NCBI GenBank assembly: GCA_007118445.1
Contig: SKRP01000212.1
Span: forward strand, 1-13,725
Source of the DNA: Natronohydrobacter sp.
GTDB taxonomy: Bacteria; Pseudomonadota; Alphaproteobacteria; Rhodobacterales; Rhodobacteraceae
Direction: 5' to 3'
Length of the DNA: 13,725 nucleotides
Position 1 is the stretch's first letter. Every line of letters begins with the position of its first letter. Shown piece by piece: positions 1 to 7,679 of the stretch. The notes under the pieces are model-generated. The model worked only from the letters and a program-made list of their open reading frames with translations. It was not told where the DNA came from and searched no databases. Made by a program: the position numbers and the translations under genes.

Positions 1-67
1 CATCCAGATGGACAGGGATCAGCGCGCGCAGATCGTCGCCTGGGTGCGCGAAGTGCGCGCGCAATAG
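1..67 (+). CDS. C-terminal tail of an unidentified upstream gene (partial)
   Basis: Reading from base 2 gives 21 codons ending in TAG at 65-67, with the tail IQMDRDQRAQIVAWVREVRAQ split as IQMDRDQRAQ then IVAWVREVRAQ. It looks like a charged amphipathic helix, as at the end of many soluble proteins. The frame choice rests on the sensible composition and on the third-position G/C typical of this genome; the other frames give Arg/Gly-rich or less protein-like text. The gene starts outside the window and too little is left to name it. It lies on the same strand as the A2M gene, 115 bp upstream. No strong terminator hairpin with a T-run follows it, so read-through into the A2M gene is possible but not shown. 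Confidence 0.45.
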   Translation, partial: IQMDRDQRAQIVAWVREVRAQ

Positions 68-173
68 GTTCTGCACCGTCCGGAACCACGCAATGACACA
101 AGCGCGTGTGGTTGGGCAGAATCCCGCTTATCGCAAAAGCATCTCATGCTAGCCTGCCGCAAATCGCTTTGCC

Positions 174-178
174 GGAGG
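174..178 (+). promoter_or_regulatory. Ribosome binding site of the A2M gene
   Basis: GGAGG stands 4 bases before the ATG at 183. It decides the start. The A2M frame is closed by an in-frame TAG at 150-152, and there is no other in-frame ATG, GTG or TTG between that stop and the hydrophobic core of the signal peptide. Confidence 0.7.
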
Positions 179-182
179 CTCT

Positions 183-3100
183 ATGTTTCATTTTCATCTT
201 GCCCAAAATACTCTCGGGGGGGGCCATGCAGCGCATGGCGGGGGGCGGAAAGCCCCCCTTGCAACGCTCGCGGTTGTGCTTGCCCTCGCGCTCGTGCCAC
301 CAGCGCAGGCACAGGACACGCCAATCCCGCAGCGTTTCGCCACAATGCAGGCAAACACTGATTTCCCTGGCGGCGACCTGACGCCGGTCTTCAACACCAC
401 GCTCGAGCAATGCCATGCCACCTGCCTGCGGCTGGACCATTGCGCCGGTTTCACCTTCAACCAGCGCGCCGGGGCCTGTTTCCCGAAATCAGCGCTGGGT
501 CATGCCAATTTCTTCGAAGGCGCGGTCTCGGGCGTCGTTACACAAGTGTCCGACAGCGCGCTGGCGCTGGCCCGCGATACCCGCCCGGCGCTGGGCTTCC
601 TGCGCCGCGATGATTTCGACGATGCGCGGGCGCAAGCCGAGACCATGGCCAATCGCTATTTCGCCAATGACATGAGCGAATCGGCGCTGCTGGAAGGCCG
701 CTTCGGTGATTCGGCAGCCATGTGGACCGGCGCGGCGGTCACCGTGAATGACAGCGGCGCGGCCTGGCTGGCCCATGCCCGCGCCCTGCGCCAGCAGGCC
801 GCGCGCGACGGCCAGCAGCGCAGTGCACTCAACCGCGCAGCCGCGAGCGCGGCGCTCAATGCAACCCTGCGCCTGCCGCAGGACAGCGACCGCGCGGCAG
901 CGCTGGTCGTCATGGCCCAGGCCTTCCAGTCCAGCTTCCGCGGCCAGTCCGCGCTCGACGCGATGCGGCTGGCCAACAGCCTGCAACCCGGCATCAACCC
1001 GGACCTGCTGGCGGAATTGCAGGAACGTTTCGGCTTCCGGCTTTTTGGCCATGATATCGACGCAAACAGTGCCACCCCGCGCATCTGCGCAGAGTTTTCT
1101 GAGCCTCTCTCCACCTCCCGCGATTACGCGCCCTTCATCCACAGCGCCGCGCAAGGGCTGGCGGTCGAGGCCGAGGGCGCGCAGCTCTGCATCAGCGGGG
1201 TCAGCTATGGCGAGAATGTCAGCCTGACCCTGCGCGCGGGCCTTCCAGCGGCTTCGGGCGAGACACTGGCCCGCGATGTGCCGCTCGAGGTCTATATCCG
1301 CGACCGCGCGCCACTGGTGCGCTTTCCGGGCCGCGCTTATGTGCTGCCCGCCTCAGGCCCGCGCGCACTGCCGGTCGAGACCGTGAATGCCGGTCAGCTG
1401 GATCTGGCGCTGCTGCGTGTGTCCGACCGCAATCTGGTCACGGCGATCCGGCAGGGCAATTTCGCCTCTGCCATGAGCCAATGGACCGCCGAACGGTTTG
1501 AATCCGCGCTGGCCGAACCGCTCTGGCAGGGCAGCGCCGAGGTCGAGGGCGCTTTGAACCGCACAGCGACCGCGCGCCTGCCGCTTGACGAGGTCGGCGC
1601 GCTCGACCCTGGCATTTACGTGCTGCGCGCCACTGTGCCGGACGCGGACCCCTGGGTCACGGCTCCGGCCTTTCAGTGGTTCATGGTCTCGGATCTGGGT
1701 CTGACCACGCTTTCAGGGCATGACGGGCTGCATGTCGTGGTCCAGCGCCTGTCTGATGGCCAGCCTGTCGAGGGGTTGCGCGTCCAGCTTCTGGCGCGCT
1801 CGAACCGCGTGCTGGGCGAAGCGGTCAGCGATGCGCAGGGCCACGTGCGTTTTGCCGGTGCCCTGACGCAGGGCAGCGGGGCCAGCGCGCCTGTGATGGT
1901 GCTGGTCGAGGGCGGCGAAGACATGGCCGTGCTCTCGCTCGATGAGCCCGAATTCGATCTGTCGGATCGCGGCGTTGCGGGCCGCGCGGCCCCTGGCCCG
2001 ATCGACCTGTTCATGACCACGGATCGCGGCGTCTACCGCACAGGCGAAGTGATCCATGTCACGGCCCTTGCCCGCGATCACCGCGCGCAGGCGATCCACG
2101 GCCTGCCGATGATCGCACGGCTGATGCGGCCTGACGGGGTGGAATATTCCCGCATCCTCAGCCAGCAGGAACGCGCAGGCGGTCATGTCTTTGCGCTGCC
2201 TCTGGGCGGCGATGTGCCGCGCGGGGTCTGGCGGGTCGAGCTGCTCTCGGACCCGGATGCGCCTGCCCTTGCCAGCCAGACTGTGCTGGTCGAGGATTTC
2301 CTGCCCGAGCGGGTGGATTTCGACCTTGCGCTCAGCACTGACGGGCCAGTTGACCTGTCCGCCCCGCCCATGGTTCAGATCGATGCCCGCCATCTCTTCG
2401 GCGCGCCTGCTGCCGGGCTGTCGCTGGAAGGCTCGGCCACATTGCGCGCGGTCACGCAGATGGACGGCTGGCCCGGCTACCGTTTCGGCCGCCATGACCA
2501 GCGCATCGACCCGCAGCGTCGCATGTTCGCGCGCGGCCAGCTGACCGATACCGAGGGCACGCTGATCACGGCCCTGCCGCTCGAGCGCCTGTCCATGGAC
2601 GCGCGGCCCTATGCGCTGAATGTGACTGCGACGCTGATCGACGGGGCCTCGCGCCCGGTCGAGCGCCGCCTGACCGCGCCTGTGCGCCCGCAAAGCCCGG
2701 TGATCGGGATCAGGCCGGGCTTTGACGACACCTTGCCCGAGAACAGCACAGCGACCTTCGATCTGGCGCTGGTCGGCCCGGATGGCGCAGCGCAGGACGG
2801 CACCCTGTCATGGGAATTGAGCCGGATCACGACCCGTTATCAGTGGTTCAGCCTCGATGGCCGTTGGGATTGGGAACCTGTCACCCAGCGCGCCCGTGTC
2901 GATAGCGGCGAGATCACGCTGGACGGCGGGCCTGCGGCGCTCAGCCTGCCGGTTGATTGGGGCCAGTTCGAGCTGCGCGTGACCCGCGAGGGCGCTGACT
3001 TCGCAAGCGCCTCGATCCCCTTCGCCGCTGGTTGGTATGGGGCCGACACCACACGCGACACACCGGATATGCTGCCTGTGGCGCTGGATGCGGCGGAATA

Positions 3101-5621
3101 CGCGCCTGGCGATGTGGCGCGGCTGCGGATCGACACGGACAGCGCGGGCGTGGCGCTGGTCTCGGTCCTGTCGGACCGGGTGATCCATACAGAGCTGGTG
3201 GCGCTGTCGGGCGAAACCGAACTGGAATTGCCCGTGACCGATGACTGGGGCGCCGGGGCCTATGTGACCGCCAGCCTGATCCGGCCTTCCGACAGTGCCG
3301 AAGACCTGCCTGCGCGCAGCATGGGGCTGGTCCATGCAGGCGTGGCACCAGGGGAACGCGCGCTTGATGCGGTCCTGACCGCGCCCTTGGAAGCCAACCC
3401 CCGCGAGCGGCTCGACGTCACGCTCGATCTGCCCGATTTCACCGATGGCCCGGCCTATGCGACTGTCGCGGCGGTCGATCTGGGCATCCTGACCCTGACC
3501 GGGTTCGAGGCACCCGACCCGATGGCGTATTTCTTCGGCCAGCGGCAGTTGGGCGTGGCGATCCGCGACATTTACGGACGGCTGATCGACGCGCGCAGCG
3601 GCGCGATGGGGCAAGTGCGCTCGGGCGGCGATCAGGCCGCGCGCGGGCGCGACGGGCCTGCCCCGGTCGAGGATCTGCTGGCCTTCTTCCAGGGACCGGT
3701 TGCGCTGGAAAATGGCCGCGCCGAGATCGGCTTTGACCTGCCCGCCTTCAATGGCACTGTGCGGCTGATGGCAGTTGTGTGGTCGGATACCGGGGTCGGG
3801 CAGGCCAGCGCGGATGTGCAGGTGCGCGATCCGGTTGTGGTGCAACCCAGCCTGCCGCGTTTCCTGTCACCGGGCGATACCAGCCGGATGCGGCTGGAAC
3901 TGACCCATGCGACCGGACCTGCTGGCGAGATGGCACTTGCAGTCACGGGGCATGGGCTGGGCGACGTGCCGGAGACTGTCACGCTGGAAGAAGGCAGGCG
4001 CGCAGTCATCGACATCCCGCTTGCGCCCGACAGCGTGGGCGCGCATGTCTATTCCGTGGCGCTGACCACCCCTGACGGGCGCGTCCTGAGCCGCGATATG
4101 ACGCTGCCTGTCCAGCATATGGACCCTGAAATCGCGCGCTCGTCGCAATTCACGCTGACCACAGGCGCAAGTTTCCGCTTCAGCGATGACGCGCTGGACG
4201 GGCTGCGCCCCGGCACATCGCGGGCGATGCTGGTCGCGGGGGCTGGCGCGCCACTCGACCTGCCGGGACTGATCCGGCGATTGACTGCCTATCCCTATGG
4301 CTGCACGGAACAGATCGCATCCAGCATCCAGCCGCTTCTGCTGGCCTCGAACGCAGTGGTCGAGCTGGGGCTGGTGACCGAAACCGAGGCGCGCGCGCAG
4401 GTGCAGGATGCGATTGACCGTATCGTCACGCGGCAAGGGCGGACCGGCAGTTTCGGGCTGTGGTCAGCGGGGGGCAGTGATCTGTGGCTTGATGCCTATA
4501 TCACGGATGTGCTGCTGCGCGCCGAAGGGCAGGGCGCGGATGTGCCGGAACATGCCATGCGCATGGCGCTGAACAATCTGCGCAACGAGGTCGCGCAGGC
4601 CGGTCAGATGTTCCGTGGCGGGCGCGGCTATGCCTATGCGTTCCATGTGCTGGCCCGCGCGGGCGAGGCCGCCATCGGCGATCTGCGCTATTACACCGAC
4701 ACGCTGGCAGAGATGTTCGACACGCCACTGGCTGCGGCGCAGATGGGTGCCGCGCTGGCCGCTTATGGGGATCAGGCGCGGGCGGATGCGATGTTCCGGC
4801 AGGCGTTTGATCTGGCTGGTGAAAGCGACGGGGCCTCAGTCTGGCGCGATGATTACGGCACGTCCTTCCGCGATCTGGCAGGGGCGCTTGCGCTGGCCGT
4901 GGAAGCTGGCAGCGCGACAGTCACGCGCGATCCTTACGCGCAGCTTGTGGCCGCGCGCGGCCCGGCGGATCACCTGTCCACGCAGGAAGCAGTCTGGGCC
5001 TTGCAGGCGGCCGTTGCCTCGGGCGATGCGTGGCGCGGGCTGTTGCTGGATGACGCGCCTGTCACCGGCGATGTGGTCGCGCTTTACGAGGGCACGCCTG
5101 CCACGATCCGCAATGAAGGGCCGATTGACGTGACTGTCACTGTCACCGCCTTCGGCGTGCCGGACATGCCGCCTGTCGCCACGGGCGTCGGCTATACCAT
5201 CACGCGCAGCCATTACACGCCCGAAGGCGAAGCGCTGGACATGAGCAGTCTGCGCGTCGGCGACCGGGTGGTCACAGTGCTCGAGATCCGCCCGGATCGC
5301 GGGGTCCATGGCGGGCGGCTGATGATCGACGACCCGCTGCCTGCAGGTCTGGAAATCGACAATGCCAATCTGCTGCGCGCAGGCGATATCCGCGCGCTCG
5401 ATTGGCTGGAGGTGCACGACCGCGCCGAAATGACCGAAGCGCAGGCCGATCGTTTCCTTGCGGCGGTGGACTGGACCGAAGAGGCGCCCCTGCGGCTGGC
5501 CTATATCGCGCGCGCGGTCACGCCGGGTGATTTCTACCATGCCTCGGCCAAGGTCGAGGATATGTATCGCCCGACCAACCGCGCGCTGTCCTTCCGGGGC
5601 CGGGCCGTGATCGCGCCGTGA
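183..5621 (+). CDS. Secreted alpha-2-macroglobulin family protease inhibitor with PAN domain and thioester
   Basis: A bacterial A2M is a broad protease trap. Cleavage of its bait region triggers collapse and exposes a Cys-Gln thioester that binds the attacker. The 1812-residue protein shows, in order: a signal peptide (residues 1-43, hydrophobic core about 25-40, likely cut in AQA|QDT); a PAN/Apple-like domain (about 55-110, Cys77, Cys81, Cys87, Cys99); an MG-type region with the family hallmark TDRGVYR near 613-619; a bait-region-like stretch near 880-910 (YQWFSLDGRWDWEPV); the A2M domain near 1175-1230 (GFDLPAFNGTVRLMAVVWSD); the thioester motif CTEQ at 1374-1377 with its helical domain; and a C-terminal MG10-like domain (about 1690-1800). 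Unlike E. coli YfhM it has no lipobox Cys after the signal peptide, so it should be soluble in the periplasm or exported. The start at 183 is fixed by the GGAGG and by lack of alternatives. The n-region is odd because it is encoded by a G-rich palindromic element. The stop overlaps pbpC by 4 bp. Confidence 0.93.
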   Translation: MFHFHLAQNTLGGGHAAHGGGRKAPLATLAVVLALALVPPAQAQDTPIPQRFATMQANTDFPGGDLTPVFNTTLEQCHATCLRLDHCAGFTFNQRAGACFPKSALGHANFFEGAVSGVVTQVSDSALALARDTRPALGFLRRDDFDDARAQAETMANRYFANDMSESALLEGRFGDSAAMWTGAAVTVNDSGAAWLAHARALRQQAARDGQQRSALNRAAASAALNATLRLPQDSDRAAALVVMAQAFQSSFRGQSALDAMRLANSLQPGINPDLLAELQERFGFRLFGHDIDANSATPRICAEFSEPLSTSRDYAPFIHSAAQGLAVEAEGAQLCISGVSYGENVSLTLRAGLPAASGETLARDVPLEVYIRDRAPLVRFPGRAYVLPASGPRALPVETVNAGQLDLALLRVSDRNLVTAIRQGNFASAMSQWTAERFESALAEPLWQGSAEVEGALNRTATARLPLDEVGALDPGIYVLRATVPDADPWVTAPAFQWFMVSDLGLTTLSGHDGLHVVVQRLSDGQPVEGLRVQLLARSNRVLGEAVSDAQGHVRFAGALTQGSGASAPVMVLVEGGEDMAVLSLDEPEFDLSDRGVAGRAAPGPIDLFMTTDRGVYRTGEVIHVTALARDHRAQAIHGLPMIARLMRPDGVEYSRILSQQERAGGHVFALPLGGDVPRGVWRVELLSDPDAPALASQTVLVEDFLPERVDFDLALSTDGPVDLSAPPMVQIDARHLFGAPAAGLSLEGSATLRAVTQMDGWPGYRFGRHDQRIDPQRRMFARGQLTDTEGTLITALPLERLSMDARPYALNVTATLIDGASRPVERRLTAPVRPQSPVIGIRPGFDDTLPENSTATFDLALVGPDGAAQDGTLSWELSRITTRYQWFSLDGRWDWEPVTQRARVDSGEITLDGGPAALSLPVDWGQFELRVTREGADFASASIPFAAGWYGADTTRDTPDMLPVALDAAEYAPGDVARLRIDTDSAGVALVSVLSDRVIHTELVALSGETELELPVTDDWGAGAYVTASLIRPSDSAEDLPARSMGLVHAGVAPGERALDAVLTAPLEANPRERLDVTLDLPDFTDGPAYATVAAVDLGILTLTGFEAPDPMAYFFGQRQLGVAIRDIYGRLIDARSGAMGQVRSGGDQAARGRDGPAPVEDLLAFFQGPVALENGRAEIGFDLPAFNGTVRLMAVVWSDTGVGQASADVQVRDPVVVQPSLPRFLSPGDTSRMRLELTHATGPAGEMALAVTGHGLGDVPETVTLEEGRRAVIDIPLAPDSVGAHVYSVALTTPDGRVLSRDMTLPVQHMDPEIARSSQFTLTTGASFRFSDDALDGLRPGTSRAMLVAGAGAPLDLPGLIRRLTAYPYGCTEQIASSIQPLLLASNAVVELGLVTETEARAQVQDAIDRIVTRQGRTGSFGLWSAGGSDLWLDAYITDVLLRAEGQGADVPEHAMRMALNNLRNEVAQAGQMFRGGRGYAYAFHVLARAGEAAIGDLRYYTDTLAEMFDTPLAAAQMGAALAAYGDQARADAMFRQAFDLAGESDGASVWRDDYGTSFRDLAGALALAVEAGSATVTRDPYAQLVAARGPADHLSTQEAVWALQAAVASGDAWRGLLLDDAPVTGDVVALYEGTPATIRNEGPIDVTVTVTAFGVPDMPPVATGVGYTITRSHYTPEGEALDMSSLRVGDRVVTVLEIRPDRGVHGGRLMIDDPLPAGLEIDNANLLRAGDIRALDWLEVHDRAEMTEAQADRFLAAVDWTEEAPLRLAYIARAVTPGDFYHASAKVEDMYRPTNRALSFRGRAVIAP
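189..258 (+). repeat. G-rich palindromic element inside the A2M signal-peptide coding region
   Basis: A pyrimidine-rich lead (TTTTCATCTTGCCCAAAATAC) of 190-210 is followed by an 8-G run at 216-223. Then come two adjacent perfect hairpins: CCATGC-AGC-GCATGG at 224-238, and GGGGGGC-GGAAA-GCCCCCC at 240-258. The layout of CAAAATACTC, a G-run and then a G/C hairpin resembles, from memory, a dispersed intergenic element of Rhodobacteraceae genomes. Membership of that family is inference; the hairpins are seen directly. Here the element lies downstream of the only usable start codon, so it is translated as part of the signal-peptide n-region. Confidence 0.55.
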
Positions 5622-7639
5622 CGCGCTGGGCGTTTGCGCTGGCCGGGGGTGGGCTTGCCCTTGGCCTCTGGGCCGCGCTGGCGGTCTGGGTGGCGCGCAC
5701 GGACTTGCCAGTGCTGGTGCCGGAAACCTCAAGCGAGGTTCTGGCACAGGACGGGTCGCTCCTGCGCGCCTATACAGTCGCCGACGGGCGCTGGCGGCTG
5801 GGGGTGGATGCCGGGCGCGTCGATGCGACCTATATCGCGATGCTGCTCGCCTATGAGGACCGCCGCTTCTACCAGCATCGCGGCGTGGACCCGCTGGCGC
5901 TGCTGCGCGCGGGCATGCAGGCCGTGGGACAGCGCCGGGTCACGTCTGGCGGGTCCACGCTGACGATGCAGGTCGCGCGGCTGATCGAGGACGGCCCGAC
6001 TGGCACATGGGCGGGCAAGCTGCGCCAGATCCGGCTGGCACTGGCGCTGGAGCGGGCGCTTTCGAAAGAGGAAATCCTTGCGCTCTACCTGCATCACGCA
6101 CCGATGGGCGGCAATCTGGAAGGGCTGCGCGCCGGCAGCTTCGCCTGGCTGGGACGCGAACCCGACCGGCTGACCGAGGCGCAGGCCGCGCTGATGATCG
6201 CGCTGCCGCAAAGCCCCGCCGCACGCCAGCCCGACCGCCACCCGGACCGTGCCCGCGCCGCGCGCGACCGGGTGCTGGCGCGAGCCAAGGCCGCCGGGGT
6301 GCTTGATGCCGAGACTTACACAAGCGCCTTGCGCGAACCTGTGCCGCAGATGCGCCGGGCTTTCCCGGCCCATGCGCCGCATCTCGCCGACCGGTTGCGC
6401 GCCGCGCACCCTGACCAGCGCCTGCATCGCACGACTTTGGACCGGCCCTTGCAGATCGCGCTGCAAGATCTCGCGCGGGGGGCGCTGCGCGATCTGCCAC
6501 CGCAGGCCAGTGTCGCGCTGATGGTCGCGGACCCGCAAACCGGCGCGATCCGCGCTGCAGTCGGCTCGGGCGATTACCTCGACCCGCGCAGGCAGGGCTT
6601 TGTCGATATGACGCAAGCGCTGCGCTCGCCCGGATCGGTGCTGAAACCGCTGGTCTATGGGCTGGCCTTCTCGGATGGTCTCGCGCACCCGGAAACGCTG
6701 CTCAATGACAGGCCTGCGCGCTTTGCAGGCTATGCACCGCAGAATTTCGACCGCATGTTTCGCGGGCCGGTCAGCGCGCGCGAGGCCTTGCAGGTCTCGC
6801 TCAACCTGCCTGTGGTGGAACTGACGCAGGCACTGGGGCCCGCGCGGCTGATGGCAGCGCTGCGGCAGGCAGGGGTGCAGGCCGAGGTGCCGGGCGATGT
6901 GCCGGGGCTGGCCGTGTCGCTGGGGGGTCTGGGCGTGTCGCTGGAAGGGCTTGTGCAGCTTTATGCTGGCATCGCGCGCGGGGGCGAGGCTGTGGCGCTG
7001 TCAGCGACTGCGCCGCAGCGGCTGGACACGCAGCGGCTGATGGGCGCCGAGGCGGCCTGGCATCTGGGCGATATTCTGGCCGATGCGCCGCGCCCGGCGC
7101 GACTGCCCGACTGGCGGCTGGCGTTCAAGACCGGCACCTCTTACGGGCATCGCGACGCGCTGGCGCTGGGCTATGACGGCGCGCATGTCGCGGGCGTCTG
7201 GGTCGGGCGCGCAGATGGTGCGCCAGTGCCGGGGATGTTCGGTGTGGATGTCGCGGCACCGCTGCTGTTCGAGGTCTTTGCGCGGCTCGGCGACCGCCCT
7301 GCCCCATTGCCACCTGCCCCGCCTGCGACTCTGGTGCTGAAACATGCGGATCTGCCTGCCCCGCTGCAGCAATTTGGCACGCGGGTGGCGCAGGCCAGCG
7401 ATGCGCCCGAGCTGGCCTTTCCGCCAGATGGGGCGGCTTTGCGGGTAAGGTCAGGGGGTGTGCTGGCGCGGGTGGACCGGGGGCGCGCGCCGTTCACATG
7501 GTTTGCCAATGGCGCGCCAGTGCTGCTGGCAAGCCATGAGCGCGAGGCGCGGCTGATGCTGGACGGGCCGGGTTTCGTGACGCTCTCGGTTGTGGATGCA
7601 GAAGGGCGCGGGGCGCGGGTGCAGGTGGAATTGCAGTGA
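5618..7639 (+). CDS. pbpC: Penicillin-binding protein 1C (bifunctional glycosyltransferase/transpeptidase)
   Basis: This class A PBP polymerises glycan strands from lipid II and has a transpeptidase-type domain, acting on the outer face of the inner membrane. The 673-aa protein has one N-terminal membrane anchor (about 6-26). The GT51 domain follows (about 45-220), with catalytic Glu80 in AYEDRRFYQH and the second motif GGSTLTMQVAR at 111-121. The transpeptidase domain (about 295-560) has SxxK at Ser340-Val-Leu-Lys343, SLN at 394-396 and KTG at 504-506, so all three penicillin-binding motifs are intact. The last 80 residues match the PBP1C-specific C-terminal domain (BiPBP_C; FPPDGA, PFTWFANGAPV, DGPGFVTLSVVDAEGR). 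The start is GTG, sharing GTGA with the A2M stop. No strong Shine-Dalgarno is seen, which fits translational coupling. Pairing of pbpC with an A2M gene is a known bacterial arrangement and supports both calls. Confidence 0.95.
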   Translation: MTRWAFALAGGGLALGLWAALAVWVARTDLPVLVPETSSEVLAQDGSLLRAYTVADGRWRLGVDAGRVDATYIAMLLAYEDRRFYQHRGVDPLALLRAGMQAVGQRRVTSGGSTLTMQVARLIEDGPTGTWAGKLRQIRLALALERALSKEEILALYLHHAPMGGNLEGLRAGSFAWLGREPDRLTEAQAALMIALPQSPAARQPDRHPDRARAARDRVLARAKAAGVLDAETYTSALREPVPQMRRAFPAHAPHLADRLRAAHPDQRLHRTTLDRPLQIALQDLARGALRDLPPQASVALMVADPQTGAIRAAVGSGDYLDPRRQGFVDMTQALRSPGSVLKPLVYGLAFSDGLAHPETLLNDRPARFAGYAPQNFDRMFRGPVSAREALQVSLNLPVVELTQALGPARLMAALRQAGVQAEVPGDVPGLAVSLGGLGVSLEGLVQLYAGIARGGEAVALSATAPQRLDTQRLMGAEAAWHLGDILADAPRPARLPDWRLAFKTGTSYGHRDALALGYDGAHVAGVWVGRADGAPVPGMFGVDVAAPLLFEVFARLGDRPAPLPPAPPATLVLKHADLPAPLQQFGTRVAQASDAPELAFPPDGAALRVRSGGVLARVDRGRAPFTWFANGAPVLLASHEREARLMLDGPGFVTLSVVDAEGRGARVQVELQ

Positions 7640-7649
7640 GCGGGTGAAG

Positions 7650-7679
7650 GTAGGGTGCGTGCTGCAGCACGCACCCTAC
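7650..7679. repeat. Perfect 30-bp palindrome between convergent pbpC and ftsK
   Basis: The arm GTAGGGTGCGTGCTG at 7650-7664 is followed without a break by its exact reverse complement at 7665-7679. As RNA or cruciform it folds to a 13-bp stem with a TGCA loop. It begins 10 bp after the pbpC stop and contains the TAG stop of ftsK on the other strand. Neither side carries a T-run, so it is not a classic intrinsic terminator, though it may still act as a two-way transcript end or 3' stabiliser. A similar GTAGGGTGCGTGC motif is, from memory, a recurrent intergenic palindrome in many proteobacteria. Confidence 0.85.

Noticed and set aside
86..111. Imperfect inverted repeat (CCAC...GTGG) after the upstream gene, considered as a terminator
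   Set aside because: The stem is short and interrupted, and no T-run follows.
138..150. Small palindrome AGCAT-CTC-ATGCT ahead of the A2M gene
   Set aside because: Only five base pairs and no partner site. It could be a weak operator but is within chance expectation.
1713..3845. Two minus-strand frames of 326 and 345 codons inside the A2M gene
   Set aside because: Shadow frames with no recognisable domains. The A2M frame is continuous and conserved in pattern through this region.
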